NCBI RefSeq assembly: GCF_001404985.1
Contig: NZ_JRLF01000011.1
Location: 310,001-374,000 of the forward strand
Reading direction: 5' to 3'
DNA: 64,000 nt
Origin: Flavobacterium aquidurense
GTDB taxonomy: Bacteria; Bacteroidota; Bacteroidia; Flavobacteriales; Flavobacteriaceae
The notes under the pieces were generated by a model, which saw nothing but the letters and a program-made list of their open reading frames with translations, was not told the DNA's origin and ran no database searches. The position numbers were made by a program, and so were the translations under genes. Positions 26,896 to 35,496 of this stretch are shown here, piece after piece (the first letter of the stretch is position 1; each line of letters opens with the position of its first letter).

Positions 26896-28395
26896 ATGAA
26901 ATCAATTAAAATACTTCTAACCATTTTATTAGTCTTCGTATTCTTCAGTTTCACATTAAAACAAGAGAATAAACCAACCGTTTTTATAGTGGGTGATTCT
27001 ACTGTAAAAAATGGCAAAGGCGATGGCACGGGTGGGCTTTGGGGTTGGGGAGATTATATTGGGCAGTTTTTAGATACGACAAAAGTTACGATCGAAAATC
27101 ACGCTTTAGGCGGAACAAGCAGCAGGACATTTCAGGATAAAGAGTTGTGGAATGTCGTTTTGAATAAACTAAAAAAAGCCGATTATGTCCTGATTCAGTT
27201 TGGACATAATGACGACGGACCAATAAATGATAGCCTTCGCGCTCGAGGAACGATTAAAGGAATAGGAAATGAAACTCAGGAAATCGATAATATTCTGACC
27301 AAAAAACACGAAACTGTTCATAGTTACGGCTGGTATATTCAGAAAATTATTCGTGAAGCAAAATCAAAAGGAGCAATTGTAATTGTTTGTTCACCAATAC
27401 CAAGAAACGACTGGAAAGACGGCAAAGTGCCTCGTAACAATCAATCGTACGGATTATGGGCGAAACAAATTGCGGAGAAGGAAAAAGTAAGTTTTATTGA
27501 TTTAAATAATAAAATGGCACTTGAAATGGAAAAACTGGGCGAGGAAAAAGTGACTGGAACTTATTTCTATAAAAAAGACCATACACATACGTCAGCAAAA
27601 GGAGCTGTTCTTTCGGCTTCGGTTATTATCGATCAGTTGAAAGAAAGCACGAACGCTTTAAAAAACTATATTTTAAAGGATCCAAAAATCGTTTTTCCTG
27701 CCAGAAAAAAAGTTTTTTTGATTGGCGATTCTACAATGGCAAATAACAATGATGCAAACGCTATAGGCTGGGGAGTTGAATTTCCCGCTTATTGTGATAC
27801 AACAAGAATTGAAGTACTAAATAAAGCCCGAGGTGGCCGAAGCAGCAGAACTTTTGATCATGAAGGTCTTTGGGATGAAGTTAAAAATCAGTTGCAATCA
27901 GGGGATTTTATCCTGATTCAGTTTGGGCATAACGATGCCGGAGCAATTGATAAAGAAAAATTTAGAGGTTCTCTTAAAGGAATTGGTGAGGAAACCCAGG
28001 AAGTAACTCTCGCAGACGGCTCAAAAGAAATCGTACATACTTTTGGGTGGTATATGACAAAATTTATCCGTGAAGCTAAAGAAAAAGGTGCAATACCAAT
28101 TGTTTTAAGCCAAACTCCAAGAAACGAATGGCCAAATGATAAGGTCGAACGCCGAAATGAGACTTATGGAAAATGGTCTAAAGAAATTGCTGATAGAGAA
28201 AAAGTCTTATATATCGATCTAAATGAAATTGTAGCCTTAAAATATGAAGCTTTAGGAAAAGAAAAAGTGAAACAGTTTTTCCCAAAAGACCACACACATA
28301 CGGGTTTAGAAGGCGCAAATCTAAATGCGTTAACAGTTGCAGAAAGTATTAAAAAATTAAAAGACTGCAGTCTTAAAGATTATATTTTATTGTGA
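26896..28395 (+). CDS. Two-domain SGNH rhamnogalacturonan acetylesterase (CE12-like)
   Basis: A 499-residue secreted esterase built from two complete SGNH hydrolase domains. Domain 1 has GDST (33-36, catalytic Ser35), ALGGTSSRTF, QFGHND (101-106) and DHTH (228-231). Domain 2 has GDST (277-280, Ser279), ARGGRSSRTF, QFGHND and a second DHTH near residue 470. Both catalytic sets appear intact. Such enzymes remove acetyl groups from GalA of the rhamnogalacturonan-I backbone and open it to lyases. The start MKSIKILLTILLVFVFFSF is a signal peptide. It is co-oriented with GH2, 110 bases downstream. Confidence 0.9.
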   Translation: MKSIKILLTILLVFVFFSFTLKQENKPTVFIVGDSTVKNGKGDGTGGLWGWGDYIGQFLDTTKVTIENHALGGTSSRTFQDKELWNVVLNKLKKADYVLIQFGHNDDGPINDSLRARGTIKGIGNETQEIDNILTKKHETVHSYGWYIQKIIREAKSKGAIVIVCSPIPRNDWKDGKVPRNNQSYGLWAKQIAEKEKVSFIDLNNKMALEMEKLGEEKVTGTYFYKKDHTHTSAKGAVLSASVIIDQLKESTNALKNYILKDPKIVFPARKKVFLIGDSTMANNNDANAIGWGVEFPAYCDTTRIEVLNKARGGRSSRTFDHEGLWDEVKNQLQSGDFILIQFGHNDAGAIDKEKFRGSLKGIGEETQEVTLADGSKEIVHTFGWYMTKFIREAKEKGAIPIVLSQTPRNEWPNDKVERRNETYGKWSKEIADREKVLYIDLNEIVALKYEALGKEKVKQFFPKDHTHTGLEGANLNALTVAESIKKLKDCSLKDYILL

Positions 28396-28684
28396 GTGGT
28401 GGATTGTGAGAAGTTAGAAGAGAGAAAAAAGAGAATAGATGCAAGAGGCAAGAGTAAAGAGTATAGAATATAGAAAATAGATACAAGAAGAAAGAAATTA
28501 GATTGTAGAAATAGAAAATATAATTTAAGCAGATAGAAGTACAATTAGAATGATAAGCAAAAACAAATACTCAACACTAAGTCTAACTTCGATTCTCTTG
28601 CCTCTTGCTTCTAACATCTTTACTCTATTCTCTATATTCTATACTCTTTTCTATTCCTTCTTCTAACAAAAAACTTTTGCCCAT
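28396..28684. repeat. Low-complexity purine/pyrimidine inverted-repeat region
   Basis: 28408-28480 is purine-rich (GTTAGAAG, GAGAATAG, GCAAGAGGCAAGAG, AGAGTATAGAATATAG). 28595-28668 holds reverse complements of the same words (CTCTTGCCTCTTGC, CTATATTCTATACTCT, CTTCTAAC). The arms could pair over about 60 bases with gaps. No ORF is credible. It separates the acetylesterase from the convergent Hc1-like gene. Confidence 0.65.
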
Positions 28685-28722
28685 AAAAAAACCTCGTTTA
28701 ATTGCTTAAACGAGGTTTTATT
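28685..28722. terminator. Bidirectional terminator
   Basis: AAAACCTCGTTTAA and TTAAACGAGGTTTT form a perfect 14-bp stem with a TTGC loop, with A-run and T-rich flanks. It serves the Hc1-like gene ending at 28736 and can also stop transcripts from the acetylesterase operon. Confidence 0.85.
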
Positions 28723-28735
28723 TTGGATAAACGTA

Positions 28736-28912
28736 TTATTTTTTTGATTCTTCGATAGAAACTTTTCTAAACTCTTTTAAAAGTTTTTCAATTTCTAAAG
28801 TAGCTTTACGAGCTCTTGGTCCAGCAGCTTTTACACCTTTTTCTGTTAAAGATTCAGCTTCTGCTCTAAATGTGTCAATTTCGGCGTTGATTTTTACTAA
28901 TAGATCTTTCAT
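28736..28912 (-). CDS. Histone H1-like Hc1-type small protein
   Basis: A 58-residue protein starting MKDLLVKINAEIDTF. The frame has an upstream ATG at 28939, but family members start at MKDLL. The Lys/Glu-rich helical sequence GPRARKATLEIEKLLKEFRK matches the Hc1/histone H1-like family widespread in Bacteroidota. These proteins are thought to bind DNA, although the family role is poorly known. It is a single-gene unit with its own terminator and looks like a housekeeping gene that splits the polysaccharide locus. Confidence 0.82.
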   Translation of the reverse strand: MKDLLVKINAEIDTFRAEAESLTEKGVKAAGPRARKATLEIEKLLKEFRKVSIEESKK

Positions 28913-29229
28913 GCTTATAATTATTAAATTAAGCCGCAAAAATAAAAGTTTGATTGATAGTTACAACATATTTGACGTTAAAATTATAACTGTTTTTTGT
29001 GCTTCTATTTAACATTAAATTTACCTCACTTTTTTTAGCGCACACCAGTACAATCAACCCATTACTAATCAGTGACTTATTTTCATTTTTATAAAACAGG
29101 ATGCTTTTGTAAGTCGTAAGAGGGGTATAAAATAATTTAGATTTTCTTTAAAAAAATATCAGAAACCGTTTATAATTTTAACTTTTGAGCTTCAAAACAG
29201 CTTAAACAAAATGAGAAATTGCGGAAAAA

Positions 29230-30561
29230 TTACTCAACAAGCTGCTTATTCACGAAAACATTCTTAAAAGTAACATCCTTTATTATGGTTTTATCAATGT
29301 TTGTTTTTACAGCTTCTATCTTTAAATTCTCAAAAGTAAAATTCGACAAACGCACATTTGGATCATTCTCTACTCCGTAAAAAGTTTCGCATTTAAGCTC
29401 TATATTTTTCAGGGTGACATGATCTCCATAAGACAAAGGAACATCCGGACGGCCCTTTAAATCAAAAAATTGTTTCCAGGCAAAAATAGCCAGACACGTT
29501 TTTGCTTCTCCTTTTATATCTTCTACCCTAATGTATTCGTATCGTTGTGGTGTATCCGGCCTCATTTTTAACCATAATAATCTCGAAGCGCCGTCGATTT
29601 TACAATTTCTCATAATCACATTTTTATTATGAATAGATTCGCTGCCGTTTGTCAAGGACGAATGGCAGAAACCAAAAGTGCAATCTTCGATAATGATATT
29701 CGTATTAGGTCCGTTATTTTTATCCTGGTCTGCATACGGTCCTTTTCCTCCTTTTAAGGCAATCGCATCATCATTGACCGACATATAGCAGCCTTTTACC
29801 AAAAAATTAGTGCAGACATCAATATCAATAGCATCTGTACTTGGCGCTTTTACACCTTCGTGCGGTGAAAAAATATAAAGATCCAGTAGTTTTACATTAT
29901 TACATTTATAGAAATGATTGGTCCAAAAACCGGAATTTATTAGTTTTACGTCCTGAAGCTGAACGTTATTGGAGTTCTGGATAAAAACCAGTCTTGGTCT
30001 GGATACTTCCAGATTGGTGCATTTTGGATTTTCTTTACGGCGCTCCCAAAAAGCTTCCCAATATTTTTTACCATTTCCATTTATGGTTCCTTTTCCTGAA
30101 ATCGAAAAATGATCAACTCCATATGCGTTGACCAATGCGGGAAAATAATCCAGATTCTGTCCTTCCATTCTTGATGGCATTATTGGGAAATCAGCAATAT
30201 TATCAGACCCTTTTAATACGCCTCCTTCAGAAACATACAAAGCCGTTTTAGGTTTAAAAAATAGTGCGCCACTCAGGAAAACTCCTTTTGGCACTACTAT
30301 AACTCCTCCTCCGTTTGCTGCGGCTTTATCGATCACTTTCTGAATCGCCACGGTCTGAATTTTGGTACTGTCTTTTCCAACTCCAAAATCTGTTATGGTA
30401 TATTTTTTTCCAAGATTCTTCAATTGAATTTTAGAATAATCCTTAAACCAATTGGTGATTTCACTACCATCCGGGAATTTATCATTACTGTAATTCTGTG
30501 CACATATTGGTTGTGTGAGCGCAATAATGCAAATTATAAATTTGAATATGTTTTTCATTTT
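29230..30561 (-). CDS. Glycoside hydrolase family 28 (polygalacturonase-like)
   Basis: A 443-residue protein from MKNIFKFIICIIALTQPICA (a signal peptide); the frame starts six codons earlier with a less typical leader. It is a right-handed beta-helix protein with ITDFGVGKDSTKIQTVAIQ at the start and the GH28 active-site pattern STDAIDID, NDDAIALKGG, CHSSLTNGSES and WLKMRPDT. Bacteroidota GH28s in such loci hydrolyse GalA linkages of homogalacturonan or rhamnogalacturonan oligosaccharides. It is the last gene of the operon 35335-29230. A half copy of the dispersed hairpin element lies in the 99-base gap before it. Confidence 0.9.
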   Translation of the reverse strand, partial: KMKNIFKFIICIIALTQPICAQNYSNDKFPDGSEITNWFKDYSKIQLKNLGKKYTITDFGVGKDSTKIQTVAIQKVIDKAAANGGGVIVVPKGVFLSGALFFKPKTALYVSEGGVLKGSDNIADFPIMPSRMEGQNLDYFPALVNAYGVDHFSISGKGTINGNGKKYWEAFWERRKENPKCTNLEVSRPRLVFIQNSNNVQLQDVKLINSGFWTNHFYKCNNVKLLDLYIFSPHEGVKAPSTDAIDIDVCTNFLVKGCYMSVNDDAIALKGGKGPYADQDKNNGPNTNIIIEDCTFGFCHSSLTNGSESIHNKNVIMRNCKIDGASRLLWLKMRPDTPQRYEYIRVEDIKGEAKTCLAIFAWKQFFDLKGRPDVPLSYGDHVTLKNIELKCETFYGVENDPNVRLSNFTFENLKIEAVKTNIDKTIIKDVTFKNVFVNKQLVE

Positions 30562-30607
30562 GGTTTGGTTAGTGTTCATTATTTTTATTCTAATGCTTTT
30601 TGTGCAA

Positions 30608-30660
30608 TCTTTGTCGAGTTTCTAGCGTGATCTTGTTCATCGAGAGGACAAACTTGACGA
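30608..30660. repeat. Degenerate half copy of the dispersed hairpin element
   Basis: On the minus strand, GTCCTCTCGATGAACAAGAT followed by CACGCTAGAAACTC corresponds to one arm and part of the spacer of the element at 33668-33772 (ATCACACTAGAAACTC). The other arm is missing. It lies between the DUF4861 stop and the GH28 start. Confidence 0.5.
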
Positions 30661-31950
30661 TTATTTTACCTCAACCTTAATTTTTGCCGAAAGCTGTTTG
30701 GCTAAAGTGGTGACATAATTAGTAAAATAGACAGAGTCTTTAAAATTTTTATCTGCACTTAATTCCCAGCCGGCAATTGGGTAATAACTAACTTGCTGAT
30801 TATTTTTTACAGCGAGTTTTATTAAATATGAATCTGTAAGTTGTCCTGTTTTTGGTGCTTCTATATAGCCTTTATATACATTTTTAGGTACAATTACGGC
30901 AGTACCCAAAATCCACTGGCGTTCGTAGGTCAGTTTATCATGTTGTATAAAACACACAAAATCTCCGGCATCAATTACCTGCAATGGATTTTTATTATTT
31001 AAATTAGAAAGTGTCACTAAAAACATTTCGTTTCCTTTTAAGCCATCTATAGAAACAGTATTTTTATAACCGTACATTCCCGGCCAGATTGAGGATGTTT
31101 CCTGCGCCTGATATTTATTTCCTGATGCTTCCCAATTTTGGTAGGTATAACTTAAAACGGAATTTACAGGCCCTTCACTCACAATTTTAAAGGTCGTTTT
31201 TTCAATATTATTTAGTGTGTCACTTGCAATGATTCCGAGTCTGTTGATTTTATTATCGACCAATAAGGCAAAACCTCCAAGTCCGGCAGAATTCCCAACA
31301 GGAAAAATATCTCTTCCCCAATCGTACATCACATGATAATTATCCTCAACAGCACCTTTACTGTTAATTCCAACATCTTCGGGTGTGATAGCAGGAATCT
31401 TTTTTCCGAAAACATCTTTTGAATTTCTTCCGTCTAAATAGTGCCTGAAACCAACTTTATCATTTTCCCAGGTTGGTCCATCGGTTTGGTATTTTTGATA
31501 CCCCAGTTTTTTATGTACCTGATTTGCCATCAGGATTTCTTGTGTACCAGGATGAACAGGCAGGTTTTTAGCTTCTCTTTTTCCAAATCTCACACTTGTT
31601 TTGATTGGGAATTTAGGATCTGGCTGAGACCATTTTAAGGTTATTTTCTTTTCTTCTTTTGGAGAAAAATCCGTTACAAGAAAAAGTTCATCCCATTTTC
31701 CGTCTCCATCTAAATCATTGACTTGTGCAGGAATTGTATCGTTTTTGTACACCAAAACAGGATACGTTCCTGAATCTCCACTTAATGAAATTTGGTTTCT
31801 TTTGATCGAAATCGCTTTTTGAGGCAACTCTATATTAGAAGTATTTTTTAAAACAATGGTATTTCCTGTTGATTTTTTCTGGGCATTACAGCTTGCAAAA
31901 ATCAATATTGATAATGCAATGGGCGTGTAAAATTTGATTGTATTTTTCAT
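30661..31950 (-). CDS. DUF4861-domain lipoprotein
   Basis: A 429-residue protein with a lipoprotein signal (ALSILIFASC, lipidation Cys at about residue 21). After a short N-terminal domain (LSGDSGTYPVLVYKNDTIPAQVNDLDGDGKWDELFLV) it has the DUF4861 body, with YLDGRNSKDVFGKK and NYHVMYDWGRDIFPVGNSAGLGGF. DUF4861 proteins occur with uronate-releasing enzymes in pectin and algal polysaccharide loci. I know of no established reaction. It lies between rhaM (38-base gap) and GH28 in the same operon and is likely attached to the periplasmic or outer-membrane face. Confidence 0.82.
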   Translation of the reverse strand: MKNTIKFYTPIALSILIFASCNAQKKSTGNTIVLKNTSNIELPQKAISIKRNQISLSGDSGTYPVLVYKNDTIPAQVNDLDGDGKWDELFLVTDFSPKEEKKITLKWSQPDPKFPIKTSVRFGKREAKNLPVHPGTQEILMANQVHKKLGYQKYQTDGPTWENDKVGFRHYLDGRNSKDVFGKKIPAITPEDVGINSKGAVEDNYHVMYDWGRDIFPVGNSAGLGGFALLVDNKINRLGIIASDTLNNIEKTTFKIVSEGPVNSVLSYTYQNWEASGNKYQAQETSSIWPGMYGYKNTVSIDGLKGNEMFLVTLSNLNNKNPLQVIDAGDFVCFIQHDKLTYERQWILGTAVIVPKNVYKGYIEAPKTGQLTDSYLIKLAVKNNQQVSYYPIAGWELSADKNFKDSVYFTNYVTTLAKQLSAKIKVEVK

Positions 31951-31988
31951 TATTGTATTTATTTTATATCAAAAAACAATTTAATCAT

Positions 31989-32318
31989 TTAATCTAAATG
32001 AAAAACTTCTTTTAACGGATTTGTTATCGGCGAATGATCCGGATTTGTTTCCATAATATCAGCCATATAATTCCACCATTTTTTCACAATAGGATGATTG
32101 GGCAAATAAGCCGAATCAAAATCTTTACTCAATTTTTGAACCGCAAACAGTGTTAATGTTTTTTCATCCAGGAAAATAGAATAATCCTGAATTCCGGTAT
32201 CTGAAAGTAATGCCTGCAATTCCGGCCAAATTTGATCATGCCGCACTTTATATTCCGCTTCAAAACCAGGTTTTAGTTTCATAGTAAAGGCATTTCGAAT
32301 GGTGTTATTATTTTCCAT
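31989..32318 (-). CDS. rhaM: L-rhamnose mutarotase
   Basis: A 109-residue cytoplasmic enzyme that interconverts alpha- and beta-L-rhamnose. It aligns well with E. coli RhaM: RNAFTMKLKPGFEAEYKVRH (His27 at the catalytic His position), WPELQALL, WWNYMADIMETNPDHSPITNPLKEVFHL. It is transcribed with the depolymerising enzymes instead of the rha operon, which links sugar release and catabolism. Confidence 0.95.
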   Translation of the reverse strand: MENNNTIRNAFTMKLKPGFEAEYKVRHDQIWPELQALLSDTGIQDYSIFLDEKTLTLFAVQKLSKDFDSAYLPNHPIVKKWWNYMADIMETNPDHSPITNPLKEVFHLD

Positions 32319-32422
32319 TTTTCAAATGAATTCATTTATTGTTGTGTTAACACATAACCATCTATGTTTTGTAGGGTCTAAAAAAGACATTTCGCTTTCT
32401 TGAATTTCCATAGCTTTGTCCC

Positions 32423-32460
32423 TTTGCAACTTTGTAACTTTGTAACTTTGTAACTTTGCT
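32423..32460. repeat. Octanucleotide tandem repeat (AACTTTGT)
   Basis: Four units, one with GC in place of GT, in the 148-base gap between the propeller glycosidase-like gene and rhaM. Read on the minus strand it is (ACAAAGTT)n, just after the stop of the upstream gene. Confidence 0.85.
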
Positions 32461-32466
32461 CCTATT

Positions 32467-33537
32467 TTAAACTATTTTAAAAATAAATGCCGAAGCAGTT
32501 TCAAATTTCCCACCTTGAGATGCGGTGAATAAATAGGTTGCTTTTCCGTTTTGAAACAACAATTGCGGGCGTTCCACACGACCGTATCTATTGAGATGTT
32601 TAGGCGCTTCCGGCTGCTTAATATATTTACTTAAAGGCTGATATGCAATTTGAGGAGCACTCCAGTGTTTTCCATCTTCAGAGTCCATATACAATCCGTA
32701 ATCGATCCCAAAAACGCCCATATCTCTTGCCAGCATTTTAAATTTCTTGTCTTCATACCATACAAAAGCATCTTCACATTGTTTGTTGTCTCCTAATTTT
32801 GAGAAATCAATCACAGGATTGTTTTCATATTTTTCATATGGTCCGTGAAGGGATTTTGATATTGCGAGCCCGTATTTTCTGTTTCCTTTTACAGGAAATT
32901 TTGGATGTTCATAATTCTCCGTATCCAATGATTTGTAATACAGCCAATATTCTCCGTTTGGATGTTTTAAAAAAGACGGATTTGTGGTTAAAAGATCGTC
33001 CCAAGAGCCTTCTTTTCCGGGAAGCAGCAACGGTTTATCCGGTCTTTCCCAAGGTCCGTAAAGAGAATCTGAAGTCGCTAAACCAATACGTTTTGTATTC
33101 ATTTTTCCGTTAGAATTTCCCATAAAAAACAAGGCATATTTTCCATCCACAAAATGGATACTCGGATTATGGCAAGTCGTTGCATCCCAATATCCTTCAC
33201 CTCTCGGAGCCAAAATAGTGCTTACATATTCATAAGGTCCTTCAGGTGAACCGGCTACGGCATGTGCAATTTCAGAACTGTTGATCCAGCCGCTCATTCC
33301 TTTTGCTTTTGGCCATCTGGAAAAAAATACGTGTATTTTGCCGTCAGGACCTTCAATTGGACTGTTGCACCAAACATAATAATCTTCAAATTCTAAGGCA
33401 CGTCCAACTGGCCGAAGTCTTTTTTCGAAATCAGAAAGCTTAGGATCATCCGATAAAGTACCGGCTCCCACCGAAAATGGAAGACACAGCGCCATAACTG
33501 CCAGAGAATTTCCGATTATAAATTGCCTTCTATTCAT
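32467..33537 (-). CDS. Five-bladed beta-propeller glycosidase-like protein (GH43/GH117-type fold)
   Basis: A 356-residue protein. The N-terminus MNRRQFIIGNSLAVMALCLP has a twin-arginine-like motif followed by a hydrophobic stretch, which suggests Tat export. The body has the repeating blades of five-bladed glycosidases: YVWCNSPIEGPDGKIHVFFS, DATTCHNPSIHFVDGKYALF, DDLLTTNPSFLKHPNGEYWL and CEDAFVWYEDKKFKMLARD. The acidic residues in these blades may form the active site. The substrate is unknown. It lies between the acetylesterase and rhaM in one operon. Confidence 0.75.
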   Translation of the reverse strand: MNRRQFIIGNSLAVMALCLPFSVGAGTLSDDPKLSDFEKRLRPVGRALEFEDYYVWCNSPIEGPDGKIHVFFSRWPKAKGMSGWINSSEIAHAVAGSPEGPYEYVSTILAPRGEGYWDATTCHNPSIHFVDGKYALFFMGNSNGKMNTKRIGLATSDSLYGPWERPDKPLLLPGKEGSWDDLLTTNPSFLKHPNGEYWLYYKSLDTENYEHPKFPVKGNRKYGLAISKSLHGPYEKYENNPVIDFSKLGDNKQCEDAFVWYEDKKFKMLARDMGVFGIDYGLYMDSEDGKHWSAPQIAYQPLSKYIKQPEAPKHLNRYGRVERPQLLFQNGKATYLFTASQGGKFETASAFIFKIV

Positions 33538-33667
33538 TTTAGTTTTTATTCGAATTAAGATTTATTTGAACATAACTGTGTTTTTTTTACCACAGATTAT
33601 AGGATTAAAAAAGATTAAAATAAAATTAATCTCGCAAAGGCGCTAAGACGCAAAGTTTAAACACAAT

Positions 33668-33772
33668 ATTGTCATCCTGACGGAGGAAGGATCACACTAG
33701 AAACTCCGCAAACAAAATCACCAATCTTTGTAGAATTACTTGTGTGATCTCTCGTTCCTCGAGATGACAAAA
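33668..33772. repeat. Dispersed hairpin element of the TTGTCATCCTGA...GAGATGACAA type
   Basis: Left arm ATTGTCATCCTGACGGAGGA (from 33668) and right arm CTCTCGTTCCTCGAGATGAC (to about 33772) are inverted, with GATCACAC and GTGTGATC continuing the pairing inward. The spacer is about 45 bases. It sits between two genes of one operon, beside a short CGCAAAGGCGCTAAGACGC stretch at about 33635. Confidence 0.78.
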
Positions 33773-33805
33773 TTGAGGTTAAAAAAATCACAACGCTTCA
33801 ACTTA

Positions 33806-35335
33806 CTACTTCTCTGTTTTAATTTCCCAATCATCTGTTCTAAAAGGTGAAGCGGGTAAATTTTCGTTATTGAATAAATTAGGTTCCGGAATGGCTTTCC
33901 AGGCAAAACGAACGGCTATAGGTTCTTTTACTTTTGCAGAAGAAACTACAATCGTTTTTCCGTCAATTTTGGCATCAGCAGGATAAAAAACCTGATCGTT
34001 TCCGGCTATTTCAAATTCTTTTAAAACTTCTCCGTTTTTTTTCAGACCTGATTCTGCAGAATCAAAAAACAATTGTGCTTTTTGTTTTTTAATTTTCATA
34101 TGATTAAAAATGGGTCCGGAATATACTAATTCATTTTCTCCATAAGTTTTAGCACGTGCAATCAGGGCAAGTCTGTAACCAACGGTTTGTTTGTCAATTG
34201 GATGAATATTTTGAGCATCTCCTATGTCTGTCGTTACAACCATCCCGCTGTTTGGGATTGTTTTTAAAGCCATTAATTGTGCTTCTCGTATTTCAGGATT
34301 TTGTCCTTTATGAGGTGTTATCTGAACGTAATAAAACGGAAAATCACCTTGCTTCCATTCTTGTCTCCAGCTTTTTACCATAGCGGGAAATAGCGTTCTG
34401 TACAAATAGGCTTTTCCGGAATTGCTTTCTCCCTGATACCAAATTGCTCCTTTTATGGTATAATTTACAATTGGGTGCAGCATTGCGTTATACAATACAT
34501 ACGACGTTTTGTTGGGTTCTTTTTTAGGCTTTTTCAATTGCCCTTTTGGCGCATTTTCAGCACTTGCAATTCGTTCGTTTATCAGGCTTAAATAATAGGC
34601 TTCGAGTTTTTCCTGATGTAATTTTTCATTTTTTGCATCTTCCTGAAGAATCGGTAAAAAGGTAACCTCATCTTCCAAAACTTGTTGCGCTGTCCAGGCT
34701 TCTGCTTTTGTTCCTCCCCATGAAGTTGAGATTAAACCTATTGGCACATTTAATTTTTGATATAAATCTCTTCCAAAGAAATAGGCTACGGCAGAAAACG
34801 TCTGAATACTTTGTGGTGTACATACTTTCCAGCTTCCTGTAACATCTTCAAGTGGTGTTGGTGAAGCATTCAACGCAACGGTAAACAATCTGATATTTGG
34901 GAAGGAAGCATTTTTTACTTCTTCTTCATAGTTTTTAACGCCTGTTTTCCAGGTCTTATCTTCTCTTCCCACAGGAAAAAACATATTCGACTGACCGGAA
35001 CAAAGCCAGACTTCGCCAATTAAAATATTTTTTAGTGTGATGGTGTTTGAAGCATCGATGGTAATGTCGTAAGCTTTTTGACTTCCATTTGGAGTATTCA
35101 CTTCGGTTTTCCAGTTTCCATTGGCATCGGCAATAATTTCAACCGGAAGATTTTCCCATCCTAACCTGATTGTGATTTTTTCGCCAGGAGACGCCCATCC
35201 CCATAAATTAACTTTGGCATTTTGCTGTAAAACCATATTATCACCTACTAAAGCGGGTAATTTTACCTGTGCAGATATAGAATGGCAGGCACTTAAAACA
35301 AATAAAAATAAGAGAAGTCTTTTGATGTAAATCAT
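33806..35335 (-). CDS. Secreted sialate O-acetylesterase-type (SASA) esterase
   Basis: A 509-residue protein with a signal peptide ending CHSISAQ. Family features are VGDNMVLQQNAKVNLWGWASPG at the start, the nucleophile segment WLCSGQSNMFFPVG, SWGGTKAEAW, WYQGESNS and the C-terminal catalytic TDIGDAQNIHPIDKQ. Such esterases remove acetyl groups from polysaccharides; in a pectin locus the likely targets are acetylated GalA or side-chain sugars. It is the first gene of the operon down to GH28 and has the shared operator at 35387. Confidence 0.9.
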   Translation of the reverse strand: MIYIKRLLLFLFVLSACHSISAQVKLPALVGDNMVLQQNAKVNLWGWASPGEKITIRLGWENLPVEIIADANGNWKTEVNTPNGSQKAYDITIDASNTITLKNILIGEVWLCSGQSNMFFPVGREDKTWKTGVKNYEEEVKNASFPNIRLFTVALNASPTPLEDVTGSWKVCTPQSIQTFSAVAYFFGRDLYQKLNVPIGLISTSWGGTKAEAWTAQQVLEDEVTFLPILQEDAKNEKLHQEKLEAYYLSLINERIASAENAPKGQLKKPKKEPNKTSYVLYNAMLHPIVNYTIKGAIWYQGESNSGKAYLYRTLFPAMVKSWRQEWKQGDFPFYYVQITPHKGQNPEIREAQLMALKTIPNSGMVVTTDIGDAQNIHPIDKQTVGYRLALIARAKTYGENELVYSGPIFNHMKIKKQKAQLFFDSAESGLKKNGEVLKEFEIAGNDQVFYPADAKIDGKTIVVSSAKVKEPIAVRFAWKAIPEPNLFNNENLPASPFRTDDWEIKTEK

Positions 35336-35362
35336 TGGAGTTATTTTTAGGTACTAAAACTT

Positions 35363-35407
35363 TAAATTTAAAATAATTAAACCTTAAAAGCATCCTGTGC
35401 TTTCCTG
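35363..35407 (-). promoter_or_regulatory. Operator and -7 element of the acetylesterase operon
   Basis: On the minus strand, AAAGCA-CAGGA-TGCTTT (35387-35403) is a perfect 6-base inverted repeat around CAGGA, with another CAGGA 10 bases upstream (35403-35407). The -7-like TAAATTTA (35363-35370) lies 22 bases after the proximal CAGGA, the same distance as at GH2, SusC and GH106. Confidence 0.72.
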
Positions 35408-35430
35408 TTTGTTTTTGAATTAAAAATGAA

Positions 35431-35462
35431 AGAGAAGCCGTCTAAAAAAGACAGCTCCTCTC
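35431..35462 (-). terminator. Probable terminator after susD
   Basis: On the minus strand, GAGAGGAGCTGTCT and AGACGGCTTCTCT form an imperfect stem with a TTTTTT loop, preceded by T-runs. It separates the susCD transcript from the acetylesterase promoter. Confidence 0.5.
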
Positions 35463-35496
35463 AAAAAAACAAAAAAAAACTTGGGGGCAATTTTAA

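Noticed and set aside
29091-29110. ACAGGATGCTTTT, similar to one half of the shared operator, upstream of the Hc1-like gene
   Set aside because: It has no inverted left arm, no second box 10 bases away and no -7 element at the standard distance in either orientation. The neighbouring gene is not linked to pectin use.
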